NCBI GenBank assembly: GCA_030446305.1
Contig: JASUSA010000021.1
Coordinates: 1 to 47,250, forward strand
DNA from: Clostridiales bacterium
Lineage (GTDB): Bacteria; Bacillota; Clostridia; Peptostreptococcales; Acidaminobacteraceae
Reading direction: 5' to 3'
Length of the DNA stretch: 47,250 nt
The stretch's first letter is position 1. Every line of letters begins with the position of its first letter. The notes beneath the pieces were generated by a model, which was not told where the DNA came from, did no database searches, and worked only from the letters and a program-made list of their open reading frames with translations. This document shows positions 16,008 through 23,638 of the stretch, piece by piece. Made by a program: the position numbers and the translations under genes.

Positions 16008-17861
16008 TTACATCTGCAGCTTTTGGATGTCTAAAATTTCAAAGGCTATCTGTATTTTAAGGCGCTGCTGATAATCGTTTAAATCCATATTGAGCAGTGT
16101 CATGATTCGCGAAAGGCGATAGTTCAGCGTATTGCCGTGTATATGCAGTTTATCCTTTGTGTATGTCCAGTTGCCATTGCTTCTGATATAAATCCTCAAC
16201 GTTTCAAGAAAGTCGTCCTTAGAGCGTTTATCGTAGCAGAGCAGTGGGCCAAGCACCTTGTCCATAAAAGAGCTCAACGTCGACTGGTTATTGTTAATCA
16301 GCAGCTGTTTGACTTCAAGATCGTCAAAGAAGAGATAGCGTTCACCGGGCATGATGTTCTTAAGTGTTTTAAGAGTATGCTGTGCATTGCGATAAGCACT
16401 GTTGAAATCATTCAGTTCTCTAATCACCTGGCTGATTCCGACGCTTAGCGGCGCCATGTTGCTGCGCCCGCTGGTCATCTGATCGGTTTCATAGAGAAAC
16501 TGCTCGATAAAAGCAATAATATGCTTTCGGGGATCTTCCGGCAAGAGTTCAAAAATGACGACAATTTCCTGATCCTTTATCATGGCGACTGAACCGGGAA
16601 ACACGGTATTTAACTGTGTGTTAAGGCGCTGGTAATAGTGATTGACAAATTGTTTTAATCGCCGCCTGTAATGATCATCCTGTAGATGAAGCGCCAGGGG
16701 ATCACCGCCGATAATGGCCATTTGGTGATCGTGCTCAAAGTTAAAGTTAAAGTCCATAGCACACTTTTGAAGGTAAGCCATATCGTGGTTAATGAGGATG
16801 GCTTCTAAAAAATCACCTTTAAAGGACTGTTCCATATCACTGAGCTCATCGAGTTTTAAAAGTTCAAGTGCCAAGATTGTGGAGCCCTTCTCAATGGCGA
16901 TCTGATCCAGTTCAGAGAAAGGGCGCCCATCGCTAAAAATGCAAAGCCATCCGAGTATTTCGCCATTGACGAGAATTGGATAATAATTCAGATATCGGCC
17001 AAGTGAAGCAAAACGGCATTGTTCCGTGTGCTGAAACATCAAATCGAGTTTTATCTGGCTCTTAAGTTGATCCATCATTTTTTCGTCAATAATCATGTTG
17101 ACTGCCATGACGTTGACATTGAAAAATAAATCGATTAGCAGGACATCGCGATGGAGCAGTTCGGATACCTCCATGATGATATCGTTGAGCGTGCACCCCG
17201 TGAGGACCATATCGGTGAATTTTGTATGCAGTCCTGTTGAATACTTATATTTGTTGCGTTCTTCTTCCAGCATTTTATTGTAAATGGCGAGCTGCGCGTT
17301 GTTTTCCTGTTCGCGGCGGTAACTGCGGGCATTGATAATGGCAATGGTTGCTTGCACTGAAATGGATTCGAGAATTTGCACATCTTCGGGTACCAGTGGT
17401 GCGTTGTTTTCAAAATTGTCGATGACAATGGTGCCGATACACACCTTTTGATAGATTAGCGGGCAGGCTATTGAACCTTGAAGACGGTGAAGCCCTTTTG
17501 CCGAACTGACTTCCAGCATGGAACGATTGTCATCTGCCATGTTGGCCATAAATTGGTTCACCATTTCAATCGTCGAAAAAAACATGGGTTTTTCATTGAC
17601 GAAAGCTGTGCCCGTCATTGATTCGCCGGGAATGAGTTTGATGCCTTCAACTGTCTCAGTGAAGCCAACATATGCCTCCACTTCTAAAAAACCGCTTTCG
17701 GGATTGTATAAAAAAATGACGCCTGTATCGCCGCCTTCTATGAGTTCCAGTGATTTTTGCAGCAGCGCTTCGAGAATATATGTCACATCACGTGTTGTAT
17801 TCAGCAGTTTACTCGTTTCGAGGATGGTATTGAGTTTGTGAATAACGGCATTTGATTGCAC
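16008..17861 (-). CDS. GAF-PucR/CdaR-type transcriptional regulator
   Basis: A 617-residue regulator. Residues about 8-180 form a GAF domain (LLNTTRDVTYILEALLQKS, GDTGVIFLYNPESG, IPGESMTGTAFV) that probably senses a small molecule. A short coiled-coil (about 180-205) joins it to a PucR-like middle region. The last 60 residues are the PucR helix-turn-helix (ETLRIYIRSNGNWTYTKDKLHIHGNTLNYRLSRI). Such proteins usually activate nearby catabolic genes. It is divergent from the amidohydrolase-AbgT pair and convergent with the pdu operon, so either could be its target; the shared 292-bp promoter region favours the amidohydrolase pair. Confidence 0.88.
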   Translation of the reverse strand: MQSNAVIHKLNTILETSKLLNTTRDVTYILEALLQKSLELIEGGDTGVIFLYNPESGFLEVEAYVGFTETVEGIKLIPGESMTGTAFVNEKPMFFSTIEMVNQFMANMADDNRSMLEVSSAKGLHRLQGSIACPLIYQKVCIGTIVIDNFENNAPLVPEDVQILESISVQATIAIINARSYRREQENNAQLAIYNKMLEEERNKYKYSTGLHTKFTDMVLTGCTLNDIIMEVSELLHRDVLLIDLFFNVNVMAVNMIIDEKMMDQLKSQIKLDLMFQHTEQCRFASLGRYLNYYPILVNGEILGWLCIFSDGRPFSELDQIAIEKGSTILALELLKLDELSDMEQSFKGDFLEAILINHDMAYLQKCAMDFNFNFEHDHQMAIIGGDPLALHLQDDHYRRRLKQFVNHYYQRLNTQLNTVFPGSVAMIKDQEIVVIFELLPEDPRKHIIAFIEQFLYETDQMTSGRSNMAPLSVGISQVIRELNDFNSAYRNAQHTLKTLKNIMPGERYLFFDDLEVKQLLINNNQSTLSSFMDKVLGPLLCYDKRSKDDFLETLRIYIRSNGNWTYTKDKLHIHGNTLNYRLSRIMTLLNMDLNDYQQRLKIQIAFEILDIQKLQM

Positions 17862-17932
17862 AATGGCCTCCTATGGCAACAAGGGTCGCAATAAGGCAAG
17901 TTTACATGCATTATTGCACTTATGCAGGTACT

Positions 17933-17941
17933 ATTATAACA
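17933..17941 (-). promoter_or_regulatory. extended -10 promoter of the PucR-type regulator
   Basis: On the minus strand the sequence reads TGTTATAAT, a perfect extended -10 box, about 70 nt upstream of the ATG at 17861. The -35 region is weak (ATTCTA-like), which is common with extended -10 elements. An inverted repeat TGCAT-N10-ATGCA lies just downstream at about 17906-17925 and could be an operator. Confidence 0.55.
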
Positions 17942-18153
17942 AATTTTCGTAACAGTAGAATAGTTACACCAAATAAAATTGCGGATAATTAGGGGTTAAC
18001 AACATGGTAATTGTCCAAACGACTTGGTAGAATGATACACATTACAGAATATTAATAAATGAGGCAATTGCATCATTCAAAAGACAATAACTGATATTTA
18101 GAAGCGATTCACAGCATTGTGAAATTTTGAATGTCAGTTGAGCAGGAGGCAGT

Positions 18154-19338
18154 ATGTTTGAAGCAGAAATTAATGCAATATCAGCACGGATCCAAGCGAG
18201 ACTTGTTGCAATAAGAAGAGATATTCATGCACATCCCGAGCTGGGACTGACAGAAATCAGAACGGGTAATCTCGTTGCTGAAATGCTTGAGGAATTGGGG
18301 ATTGAAGTCACTAAGGGTGTAGGTGAAACTGGGGTTGTCGGTCTTTTAAGAGGGGCTATGCCAGGTAAAACCATTCTCCTGAGAGCAGATATGGACTGTC
18401 TTGCCATGACAGAACTCAATGAAATGCATTACAAGTCACAGCATGAGGGACTCATGCATGCCTGCGGGCATGATTCTCATACGACTTGGCTGCTTGGAAC
18501 GGCAATGATTCTCAGCGAGCTAAAAGACAAAATTAAAGGGAATGTCAAGTTTGTTTTTCAGCCGGCTGAGGAGGGGCAAGGCGGTGCTGACCGCATGATT
18601 AAAGACGGCGTACTCGAAAATCCAAAGGTGGATTTTGCATTGGGTGCACATGTATGGCCAAGCATAGAAGCAGGAAAAATTGGCTTGAAATATGGTTCGA
18701 TGATGGCGGCTCCCGATATGTTTACCATCAAGATTTTTGGAAAGGGCGGACATGGTGCAGAACCGCATAACTGTATTGATCCAATTGCCATGGGATGCCA
18801 AGTGTATATGAGCCTTCAAACGATTGTGAGCCGACGCGTTAACCCTATCGAGCCGGTTGTGCTGACGGTATCTGTGTTTAAAGCGGGTTCCGCACACAAT
18901 GTCATACCCGACCATGTGGAGATGGTTGGTACGGTGCGGTCATTGACGCCGGAAATGCGAAAATTTGTACCGGAAACGATGGATGCGCTGATTAAGGGCA
19001 TTGTTGAAAGTAACGGCGGGCATTATGAATTTGATTATAAACCATATTATCCGCCTGTGATCAATGCCGATGCGGGTATAGATGTTGTCAAAGCGGCGAC
19101 AGAAGCTATTTTAGGCAAAGAAAATGTTGAGATGTTGAGAACCCCGACAATGGGCGGCGAGGATTTTTCGTACTTCCTTGAAAAAGTACCCGGTGCATTC
19201 TTTGTCGTGGGGACGCGCAATGAAGCCAAGGGAATTGTACAGCCGCTGCACAACCCCAGATTTAACATTGACGAGGACATCTTGCATAAAGCTGCGGCAG
19301 TTATGGCGGAAAGCGCCATGGTGTATCTCTATCAATAA
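18154..19338 (+). CDS. M20D family amidohydrolase/aminoacylase
   Basis: A 394-residue metal-dependent amidohydrolase of the M20D group (N-acyl-amino acid amidohydrolase, hippurate hydrolase, AbgB-like). Visible motifs are HAHPELGLTEIRT (about 26-38), RADMDCLAM (about 75-83), MHACGHDSHT with metal ligands near 103-112, QPAEEGQGGADRMI near 140 and GGEDFSYFLEKVPGAF near the end. The following gene is an AbgT transporter. The pair therefore probably imports and cleaves an acylated or p-aminobenzoyl-glutamate-like amino acid in the cytoplasm. No secretion signal is seen. Ribosome binding site AGGAGG. Confidence 0.93.
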   Translation: MFEAEINAISARIQARLVAIRRDIHAHPELGLTEIRTGNLVAEMLEELGIEVTKGVGETGVVGLLRGAMPGKTILLRADMDCLAMTELNEMHYKSQHEGLMHACGHDSHTTWLLGTAMILSELKDKIKGNVKFVFQPAEEGQGGADRMIKDGVLENPKVDFALGAHVWPSIEAGKIGLKYGSMMAAPDMFTIKIFGKGGHGAEPHNCIDPIAMGCQVYMSLQTIVSRRVNPIEPVVLTVSVFKAGSAHNVIPDHVEMVGTVRSLTPEMRKFVPETMDALIKGIVESNGGHYEFDYKPYYPPVINADAGIDVVKAATEAILGKENVEMLRTPTMGGEDFSYFLEKVPGAFFVVGTRNEAKGIVQPLHNPRFNIDEDILHKAAAVMAESAMVYLYQ

Positions 19339-19369
19339 ATAAAGAAAAAAAAGAAACAGGGGGGAAAAA

Positions 19370-20914
19370 ATGAGTGATCCAAGTACAAATGCCAAGAAAC
19401 CCGGTCAAAAGCCTAAAGGCATTGACGTGTTTTTGAACGCGGTTGAGCGTGTTGGCAACAAACTGCCTGAGCCGTTGACGATTTTTGTCTATCTTGCAGG
19501 CATTGCGATTCTTATATCGCTTATCGGTTCGATTGTCGGCGTATCGGCAGTCCATCCGCTGACGGGGGAAACCGTCAAAGTCATCAACTTATTTTCTAAG
19601 GAAGGCATTCAGAAAATGCTCATGAATGCCGTTACCAACTTTTCTGGCTTTGCACCGCTCGGACTTGTACTCGTGACAATTCTAGGCGTTGGTTTAGCGG
19701 AAAAGACTGGATTTTTCTCTGCACTCTTAAGAAAGACACTTGGCAATGTCAAGGGCGGCAAAGTTGTCGCAATTGTAATTTTTACTTCTATTATGGCCAA
19801 TGCTGCAGGTGATACGGGCTTCATCGTGATGCCGCCGCTGGCAGCAATGCTCTTTACTGCAATTGGCATGAATCCAATTGTCGGTATGATGGCTGCATAT
19901 GCAGCCGTTGCAGGCGGTTTTGCAGCCAATTTGATTGTCAATTCCCTAGACGTACTCGTCGTTGGCTTTACGCAGTCAGCTGCAAATCTGCTCGATCCTG
20001 ATTTCGTTGTCAACCCGGCTTGTAACTGGTATTTCCTAATCGCTTCGACATTTATACTCACAGCAGTGGCAACGTATATCACACTAAAAATTGTTGCACC
20101 TCGCATGGGTCACGGTGAATATGAAGTTGAGGCGGTAGAAGAAGTCACATCGCTGGAAGTCAAGGGGCTAAAGGCTGCCGGTATAGCAACACTCGCTTTT
20201 GTCCTTATCTGTCTGGCACTGGCCATTCCGTCAAACGGACTTTTAAGAGAGCCGGAAACAGGTTCACTGTTGGCATTCAGCTCGCCGCTTATGAAAGGCC
20301 TTGTACCGCTGATTACCTTATTGTTTTTTATCCCAGGGTATGTATTTGGGAAGGTTTCAGGTAAAATTAAAAGTGATAAAGATGTGGCAAACATGCTGGG
20401 ACAGGCAATGTCTGAAATGGGGCCGTACATTGTGCTCGCATTTGTCATCGCGCAGTTCATCAACTACTTCAACTGGTCCAATTTAGGCCTGATTATGGCG
20501 ATAAAAGGCGCGGAATTCCTGAAAAGTTTAGGTGCGCCTGCGCCGGTACTGCTGGTACTGTTTGTTATTGTCTCGGCACTGCTCAACCTCTTTGTAGGGA
20601 GTTCTTCTGCAAAATGGGCGATTTTAGGACCGATCTTTGTACCGATGTTTATGCTGCTGGGCTTTCATCCGGCACTGACACAGATCGCCTATCGCATTGG
20701 GGATTCCATCACCAATGTCATTACACCGCTGCTGCCGTATTTTGCAATCCTCGTATCCTTCGCCAAGAAATATGACAAGAATATCGGCATGGGAACGTTA
20801 ATTGCCAACATGCTGCCGTATTCCATTGCATTCTTTATTATTTGGACCATTCAGCTCTTGCTGTGGTATTTCTTAAATCTGCCGCTCGGACCGAATTCGC
20901 CAATGTTTATGTAA
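19370..20914 (+). CDS. AbgT family transporter
   Basis: A 514-residue membrane protein of the AbgT family (p-aminobenzoyl-glutamate transport; some members export antimetabolites). The N terminus IDVFLNAVERVGNKLPEPLTIFVYLAG is a strong family mark. So are AAYAAVAGGFAANLIVNSLDVLVVGFTQSAA, the LLNLFVGSSSAKWAILGPIFVPMFMLLG segment and GDSITNVITPLLPYF near the C terminus. About 11-12 membrane segments are visible. It lies 31 nt after the amidohydrolase gene and ends at a terminator, forming a two-gene operon. Confidence 0.94.
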   Translation: MSDPSTNAKKPGQKPKGIDVFLNAVERVGNKLPEPLTIFVYLAGIAILISLIGSIVGVSAVHPLTGETVKVINLFSKEGIQKMLMNAVTNFSGFAPLGLVLVTILGVGLAEKTGFFSALLRKTLGNVKGGKVVAIVIFTSIMANAAGDTGFIVMPPLAAMLFTAIGMNPIVGMMAAYAAVAGGFAANLIVNSLDVLVVGFTQSAANLLDPDFVVNPACNWYFLIASTFILTAVATYITLKIVAPRMGHGEYEVEAVEEVTSLEVKGLKAAGIATLAFVLICLALAIPSNGLLREPETGSLLAFSSPLMKGLVPLITLLFFIPGYVFGKVSGKIKSDKDVANMLGQAMSEMGPYIVLAFVIAQFINYFNWSNLGLIMAIKGAEFLKSLGAPAPVLLVLFVIVSALLNLFVGSSSAKWAILGPIFVPMFMLLGFHPALTQIAYRIGDSITNVITPLLPYFAILVSFAKKYDKNIGMGTLIANMLPYSIAFFIIWTIQLLLWYFLNLPLGPNSPMFM

Positions 20915-20926
20915 AATCACAAAGTT

Positions 20927-20970
20927 GATGTTAAAGGGGACACCGTGCTGGTGATCCCCTTTTTAACATC
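20927..20970 (+). terminator. terminator of amidohydrolase-abgT operon
   Basis: GATGTTAAA+GGGGA (20927-20940) pairs with TCCCC (20955-20959) and TTTAACATC (20962-20970), leaving a two-T bulge. A small internal CAC/GTG pair extends the stem. The stem contains its own T-rich arm. Position is directly after the AbgT stop. Confidence 0.65.
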
Positions 20971-20991
20971 CTGCTGACAAATGACATTAAA

Positions 20992-21020
20992 TTACATGTT
21001 TAGAATGAATGAAATATGAT
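20992..21020 (+). promoter_or_regulatory. promoter of ferritin-like gene
   Basis: TTACAT (20992-20997) and TATGAT (21015-21020) are separated by 17 bp, a good vegetative promoter. The predicted start of transcription is about 35 nt ahead of the ATG at 21063. No clear repressor site was seen. Confidence 0.6.
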
Positions 21021-21062
21021 AAGATATTAGCAGAGGTAAAAAATTCATAAGGAGGTAACACA

Positions 21063-21575
21063 ATGGGAAACAAAGCAGTATCCATCGTAGATTTAGACGT
21101 CAATGAACTCATTCAAATGTTAAATGAAGCATTATCAGAAGAGTGGCTAGCATATTATCAGTATTGGATCGGTGCTAGAATGATTGAAGGCCCTATGCGC
21201 AGCGAAATTGAGCCAGAATTATTGCTCCACGCAACGGAAGAATTAGCGCATGCGGAATTGGTTGTCAATCGGATCATTCAGCTGGGCGGTACGCCTGTTT
21301 TAAATCCAGATCAGTGGAAAGCACTATCGAAGTGCCCTTATGAGGAGCCGTCTGATCCGTATATTGAAGTTGTACTTGAACAAAATCTTCGCGGCGAACG
21401 CTGTGCCATTCAGCGCTATCAAGATATCGCCAGTTATACTTATGGCAAAGACCATTCTACTTACCAAATGGCGACTCAGATCTTAAATGACGAGCTGGAA
21501 CACGAACACGATATTCAGGATTTCTTAAGAGATATTGAGCGCTTAAAAGAAGATATTCGAAAATTCAGATTATAA
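21063..21575 (+). CDS. ferritin-like di-iron protein
   Basis: A 170-residue four-helix ferritin-like protein, related to bacterioferritin and Dps-like proteins. Candidate iron ligands are visible: E26/E27 in SEEW, E60-x2-H63 in ATEELAHAE, E106 or E112 in the third helix (LEQNLRGERCAIQRY) and E144-x2-H147 in NDELEHEHD. It probably stores iron or detoxifies peroxide in the cytoplasm. It has its own promoter and terminator, so it is a single-gene unit. Ribosome binding site AAGGAGG. Confidence 0.85.
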   Translation: MGNKAVSIVDLDVNELIQMLNEALSEEWLAYYQYWIGARMIEGPMRSEIEPELLLHATEELAHAELVVNRIIQLGGTPVLNPDQWKALSKCPYEEPSDPYIEVVLEQNLRGERCAIQRYQDIASYTYGKDHSTYQMATQILNDELEHEHDIQDFLRDIERLKEDIRKFRL

Positions 21576-21605
21576 TTATTATTTTTCAAGGCTATTGTAA
21601 AGAGG

Positions 21606-21646
21606 AACCCATTTCAGCAGTTAATACTGTTGCAATGGGTTTTTTT
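21606..21646 (+). terminator. terminator of ferritin-like gene
   Basis: AACCCATT (21606-21613) pairs with AATGGGTT (21634-21641), and CAGCAGT with ACTGTTG continues the stem inside. Seven T end it (21640-21646). A strong intrinsic terminator. Confidence 0.88.
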
Positions 21647-21767
21647 ATGTATCCATAATATTGACATAATTGACGCCTATAGTAAAGCTAAAGAAAGGTA
21701 ATCAATAAACAGTCTCGACAGCATGAACGGAGCAGTCTGACGGAAAATATGAAGAGAGGTGATGGCT

Positions 21768-21938
21768 ATGTTTATCTGGATTATTGTGATTATTGCCATT
21801 TATTATTTTTATACACATCGAAACAGCGATGGCAAATGGCTAAGGCAAGAAGCGCCTTCCGAGCTATTAAAAATGAGATATGTCAGAGGCGAAATTGATG
21901 AAGAAACCTATAGGCGGATGAAAGAGATGATTAAATAG
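21768..21938 (+). CDS. SHOCT-domain membrane miniprotein
   Basis: A 56-residue protein. Residues 2-17 are one membrane segment (FIWIIVIIAIYYFYT). Residues about 32-56 form a SHOCT domain (ELLKMRYVRGEIDEETYRRM). SHOCT domains are short oligomerisation modules on the ends of many bacterial proteins. A ribosome binding site (AGAGGTGA) precedes the ATG. A TTGACA box lies about 110 nt upstream. Nineteen bases later comes a second protein with the same C-terminal module, so the two were probably made by duplication and may form a hetero-oligomer in the membrane. Confidence 0.75.
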   Translation: MFIWIIVIIAIYYFYTHRNSDGKWLRQEAPSELLKMRYVRGEIDEETYRRMKEMIK

Positions 21939-21956
21939 AAAGTGGAGGAATAGACA

Positions 21957-22205
21957 ATGATGAGATATGGCAGAGGCTTTATTGGGCCTGAACACTTATA
22001 TGGCAGTATGCACTACTGGCCTTACAGCTGGATCTTCATGATCGGCATCGCACTTTTGGTGCTTGTGATTGGTTTTTATATGGTGAAACGACATGCTGGT
22101 AAAAAACAATCTTCGGATGCTTTGACACAGCTTAAAGCACGTTATGTAGCTGGGGAAATTGACGATGAAACCTATCAAAGAATGAAATCGGTCATTGGCA
22201 ATTGA
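21957..22205 (+). CDS. second SHOCT-domain membrane protein
   Basis: An 82-residue protein with a Tyr/Trp/Gly-rich N terminus, one membrane segment (about 24-43, WIFMIGIALLVLVIGFYMV), then a basic stretch and a SHOCT domain (TQLKARYVAGEIDDETYQRM, about 55-78). The SHOCT region closely matches that of the preceding gene. GGAGG lies nine bases upstream of the ATG. Function unknown; operon partner of the 56-residue protein. Confidence 0.8.
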   Translation: MMRYGRGFIGPEHLYGSMHYWPYSWIFMIGIALLVLVIGFYMVKRHAGKKQSSDALTQLKARYVAGEIDDETYQRMKSVIGN

Positions 22206-22303
22206 CGGGCAAGTCAAAGGTAATCATGCGATTTCATGAATGGTTGCGGGACCTTACGACATCGATTTAACATAGATTTTACAATAGATTTGCCTGCTTT
22301 GAA

Positions 22304-22332
22304 TTGCGGCATGAAGCAAAATCCTTTATGCT
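22304..22332 (+). promoter_or_regulatory. promoter of arsC
   Basis: TTGCGG (22304-22309) and TATGCT (22327-22332) are 17 bp apart, about 50 nt ahead of the arsC start. The inverted repeat at 22342-22364 would lie close to the transcription start. Confidence 0.5.
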
Positions 22333-22341
22333 AGAATCAGA

Positions 22342-22364
22342 TGTCAGCCATTTAGATGCTGACA
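22342..22364. promoter_or_regulatory. inverted repeat operator candidate before arsC
   Basis: TGTCAGC (22342-22348) and GCTGACA (22358-22364) are perfect 7-bp arms separated by nine bases. They sit between the predicted promoter and the arsC ribosome binding site. No ArsR-type gene is present nearby, so the regulator would be encoded elsewhere. It could also act as an RNA hairpin. Confidence 0.5.
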
Positions 22365-22377
22365 CAGAGGAGGCAAT

Positions 22378-22800
22378 ATGAAATTAAAAGTAGCGTTTGT
22401 GTGTGTTCATAATTCATGCAGAAGTCAAATGGCAGAAGCTTGGGCAAAAGCTCTAATTTCTGAAAACTTTGAAATATATTCTGCCGGTACAGAAACCTAT
22501 CCGGAAGTGAAACCACTGGCAGTCGCTGTAATGGAAGAAGTTGGAATCTCAATGGCTGATCATAAGCCAAAACTGCTGACGGATATTCCCGATACACTGG
22601 ATATTCTTATAACGATGGGCTGCAACGTCGTCTGTCCGTATGTGCCATCCAGTCACTCGGAAGACTGGGGATTGGAAGATCCATCTGGCGGACCAATCGA
22701 AGATTATCGCGTGACGCGTGACTTGATAAAGGATAAAGTTCTTGACCTTGAGAAACGTGTGATAAGCGGCGAAATTGTCATTGAGGGTATTAACGACTGA
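22378..22800 (+). CDS. arsC: arsenate reductase, low-molecular-weight phosphatase type
   Basis: A 140-residue ArsC of the thioredoxin-coupled, LMW-phosphatase fold. The phosphate loop is C9-VHNSC-R15 (C-x5-R). The downstream redox pair is C82 and C86, with the usual D101-P102 late in the protein. Such enzymes reduce arsenate to arsenite using Cys9 and two further Cys in a relay; here the second pair is C-x3-C rather than the C-x6-C known from the Staphylococcus enzyme. A thioredoxin-fold protein is encoded just downstream. No arsenite pump is seen, so some other phosphatase role is possible. Confidence 0.85.
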   Translation: MKLKVAFVCVHNSCRSQMAEAWAKALISENFEIYSAGTETYPEVKPLAVAVMEEVGISMADHKPKLLTDIPDTLDILITMGCNVVCPYVPSSHSEDWGLEDPSGGPIEDYRVTRDLIKDKVLDLEKRVISGEIVIEGIND

Positions 22801-22879
22801 TGTCAGCCGCTGGAAATTTTGAAAGGATTTGCGACTGACTATTCTGTAAAAACAGCAACTAAACAAAATGGTTGCTCTC

Positions 22880-22911
22880 AAAAGCTTGGGGCTTAATGCT
22901 CTGAGCTTTTT
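22880..22911 (+). terminator. probable arsC terminator
   Basis: AAAAGCT (22880-22886) pairs with AGCTTTT (22904-22910), and the T run at 22907-22911 completes it. The loop is long (17 nt) with only weak internal pairing, so this is a modest terminator. Confidence 0.5.
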
Positions 22912-23037
22912 AACGTAGCAACTGCAATGGTTTTGGATGTGACCGCATAAAATTTTGTAATACAGATGCGCATATCTATTAACGATAAATATGTTAATTT
23001 TGCCGACTGGGTGTTTTGTTTTTGAAATTTTGGATAT

Positions 23038-23066
23038 TTGTTTATTACGAGAAATCATATTATAAT
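23038..23066 (+). promoter_or_regulatory. promoter of thioredoxin-like gene
   Basis: TTGTTT (23038-23043) and a consensus TATAAT (23061-23066) are 17 bp apart, 55 nt before the ATG at 23121. The inverted repeat at 22978-22998 lies 40 bp upstream. Confidence 0.65.
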
Positions 23067-23120
23067 AATAAAGGGGTTTTATAAAGCGTATCATCCTTTG
23101 TCTACGATATGGAGGCTGCA

Positions 23121-23372
23121 ATGAGGATTAAGCTGCTATGCTCAATGTGCACAGACTGTAAGCAATTTGAAAGCAATTTGAATGAAGCGATTCGACTCGC
23201 TGGTATTGATGCAACGATTGAACGCGTTGAAGATGCAAGGGCGATCATTAGACATGGTGTGGTTAAAACGCCCGCACTCGTCATAGATGATCGCGTGAAA
23301 ATCCAGGGACGTATTGCAACGGTGGAAGATATAACGAAATATTTTCAGAATGTCGAACACTATGTCGTGTAA
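23121..23372 (+). CDS. thioredoxin-fold small redox protein
   Basis: An 83-residue protein of the thioredoxin-like (TM0996/redox-active disulfide) group. The active site region near residues 6-12 reads CSMCTDC, giving a C-x2-C and an extra C-x2-C overlap. A typical cis-Pro segment VKTPALVIDD follows. It may act on the arsenate reductase encoded upstream, but each gene has its own promoter. The ATG at 23121 is preferred over 23109 because GGAGG lies between them, five bases ahead of 23121. Confidence 0.8.
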   Translation: MRIKLLCSMCTDCKQFESNLNEAIRLAGIDATIERVEDARAIIRHGVVKTPALVIDDRVKIQGRIATVEDITKYFQNVEHYVV

Positions 23373-23409
23373 TACATATTTAAGGAAATTGTGCAACATC
23401 TCTAAGGTG

Positions 23410-23471
23410 ATCCGTCACGACAATGGGTGAATTCCCATCTTATGAAGATGAACCTATTGTTGTGAAAGGAT
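23410..23471 (+). ncRNA. candidate structured RNA, multibranch fold
   Basis: ATCC (23410-23413) pairs with GGAT (23468-23471). CACGACAAT (23416-23424) pairs with ATTGTTGTG (23456-23464) with one wobble. Inside this stem are two hairpins: GGG-TGAATT-CCC (23425-23436) and ATCTT-ATG-AAGAT (23437-23449). The AACCT segment (23451-23455) remains unpaired at the junction. An intrinsic terminator lies 32 nt downstream (23504-23528). It looks like a three-way junction RNA, but I recognise no known riboswitch class and no conservation data are available. Confidence 0.4.
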
Positions 23472-23503
23472 ACAATTTGAATGATGCAATTGCCTCATTT
23501 AGC

Positions 23504-23528
23504 AAAAACGAGCGATGCTCGTTTTTTT
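23504..23528 (+). terminator. intrinsic terminator upstream of GGDEF-EAL gene
   Basis: AAAAACGAGC (23504-23513) pairs perfectly with GCTCGTTTTT (23517-23526) around a GAT loop, with a T run to 23528. It ends the thioredoxin-gene transcript or the candidate structured RNA. Confidence 0.88.
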
Positions 23529-23540
23529 CTTGCGTCTAAA

Positions 23541-23569
23541 TTGTAATCTGAGCATCAATATAATAAAAT
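23541..23569 (+). promoter_or_regulatory. promoter of GGDEF-EAL gene
   Basis: TTGTAA (23541-23546) and TAAAAT (23564-23569) are 17 bp apart, 12 bp after the terminator, giving the downstream gene its own start of transcription about 60 nt ahead of the ATG. Confidence 0.5.
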
Positions 23570-23638
23570 AGAGAATAATCTATCAATTGTACAATCAAAT
23601 GCTGTGACGGGCAATTACTTTAAATTTGTGAGGAAAAA

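Larger units (their letters stand above)
22801..23120. other. intergenic region between arsC and thioredoxin-like gene
   Basis: This 320-bp gap contains a probable arsC terminator at 22880-22911, an inverted repeat ATTAAC-N9-GTTAAT at 22978-22998 and the promoter of the next gene at 23038-23066. No coding sequence is supported. Confidence 0.6.

Noticed and set aside
23410..23471. c-di-GMP riboswitch before the GGDEF-EAL gene
   Set aside because: Some bases (CACGACA, GGG) recall the class I element, but its conserved core and two-helix layout are not present, so it is reported only as an unknown structured RNA.
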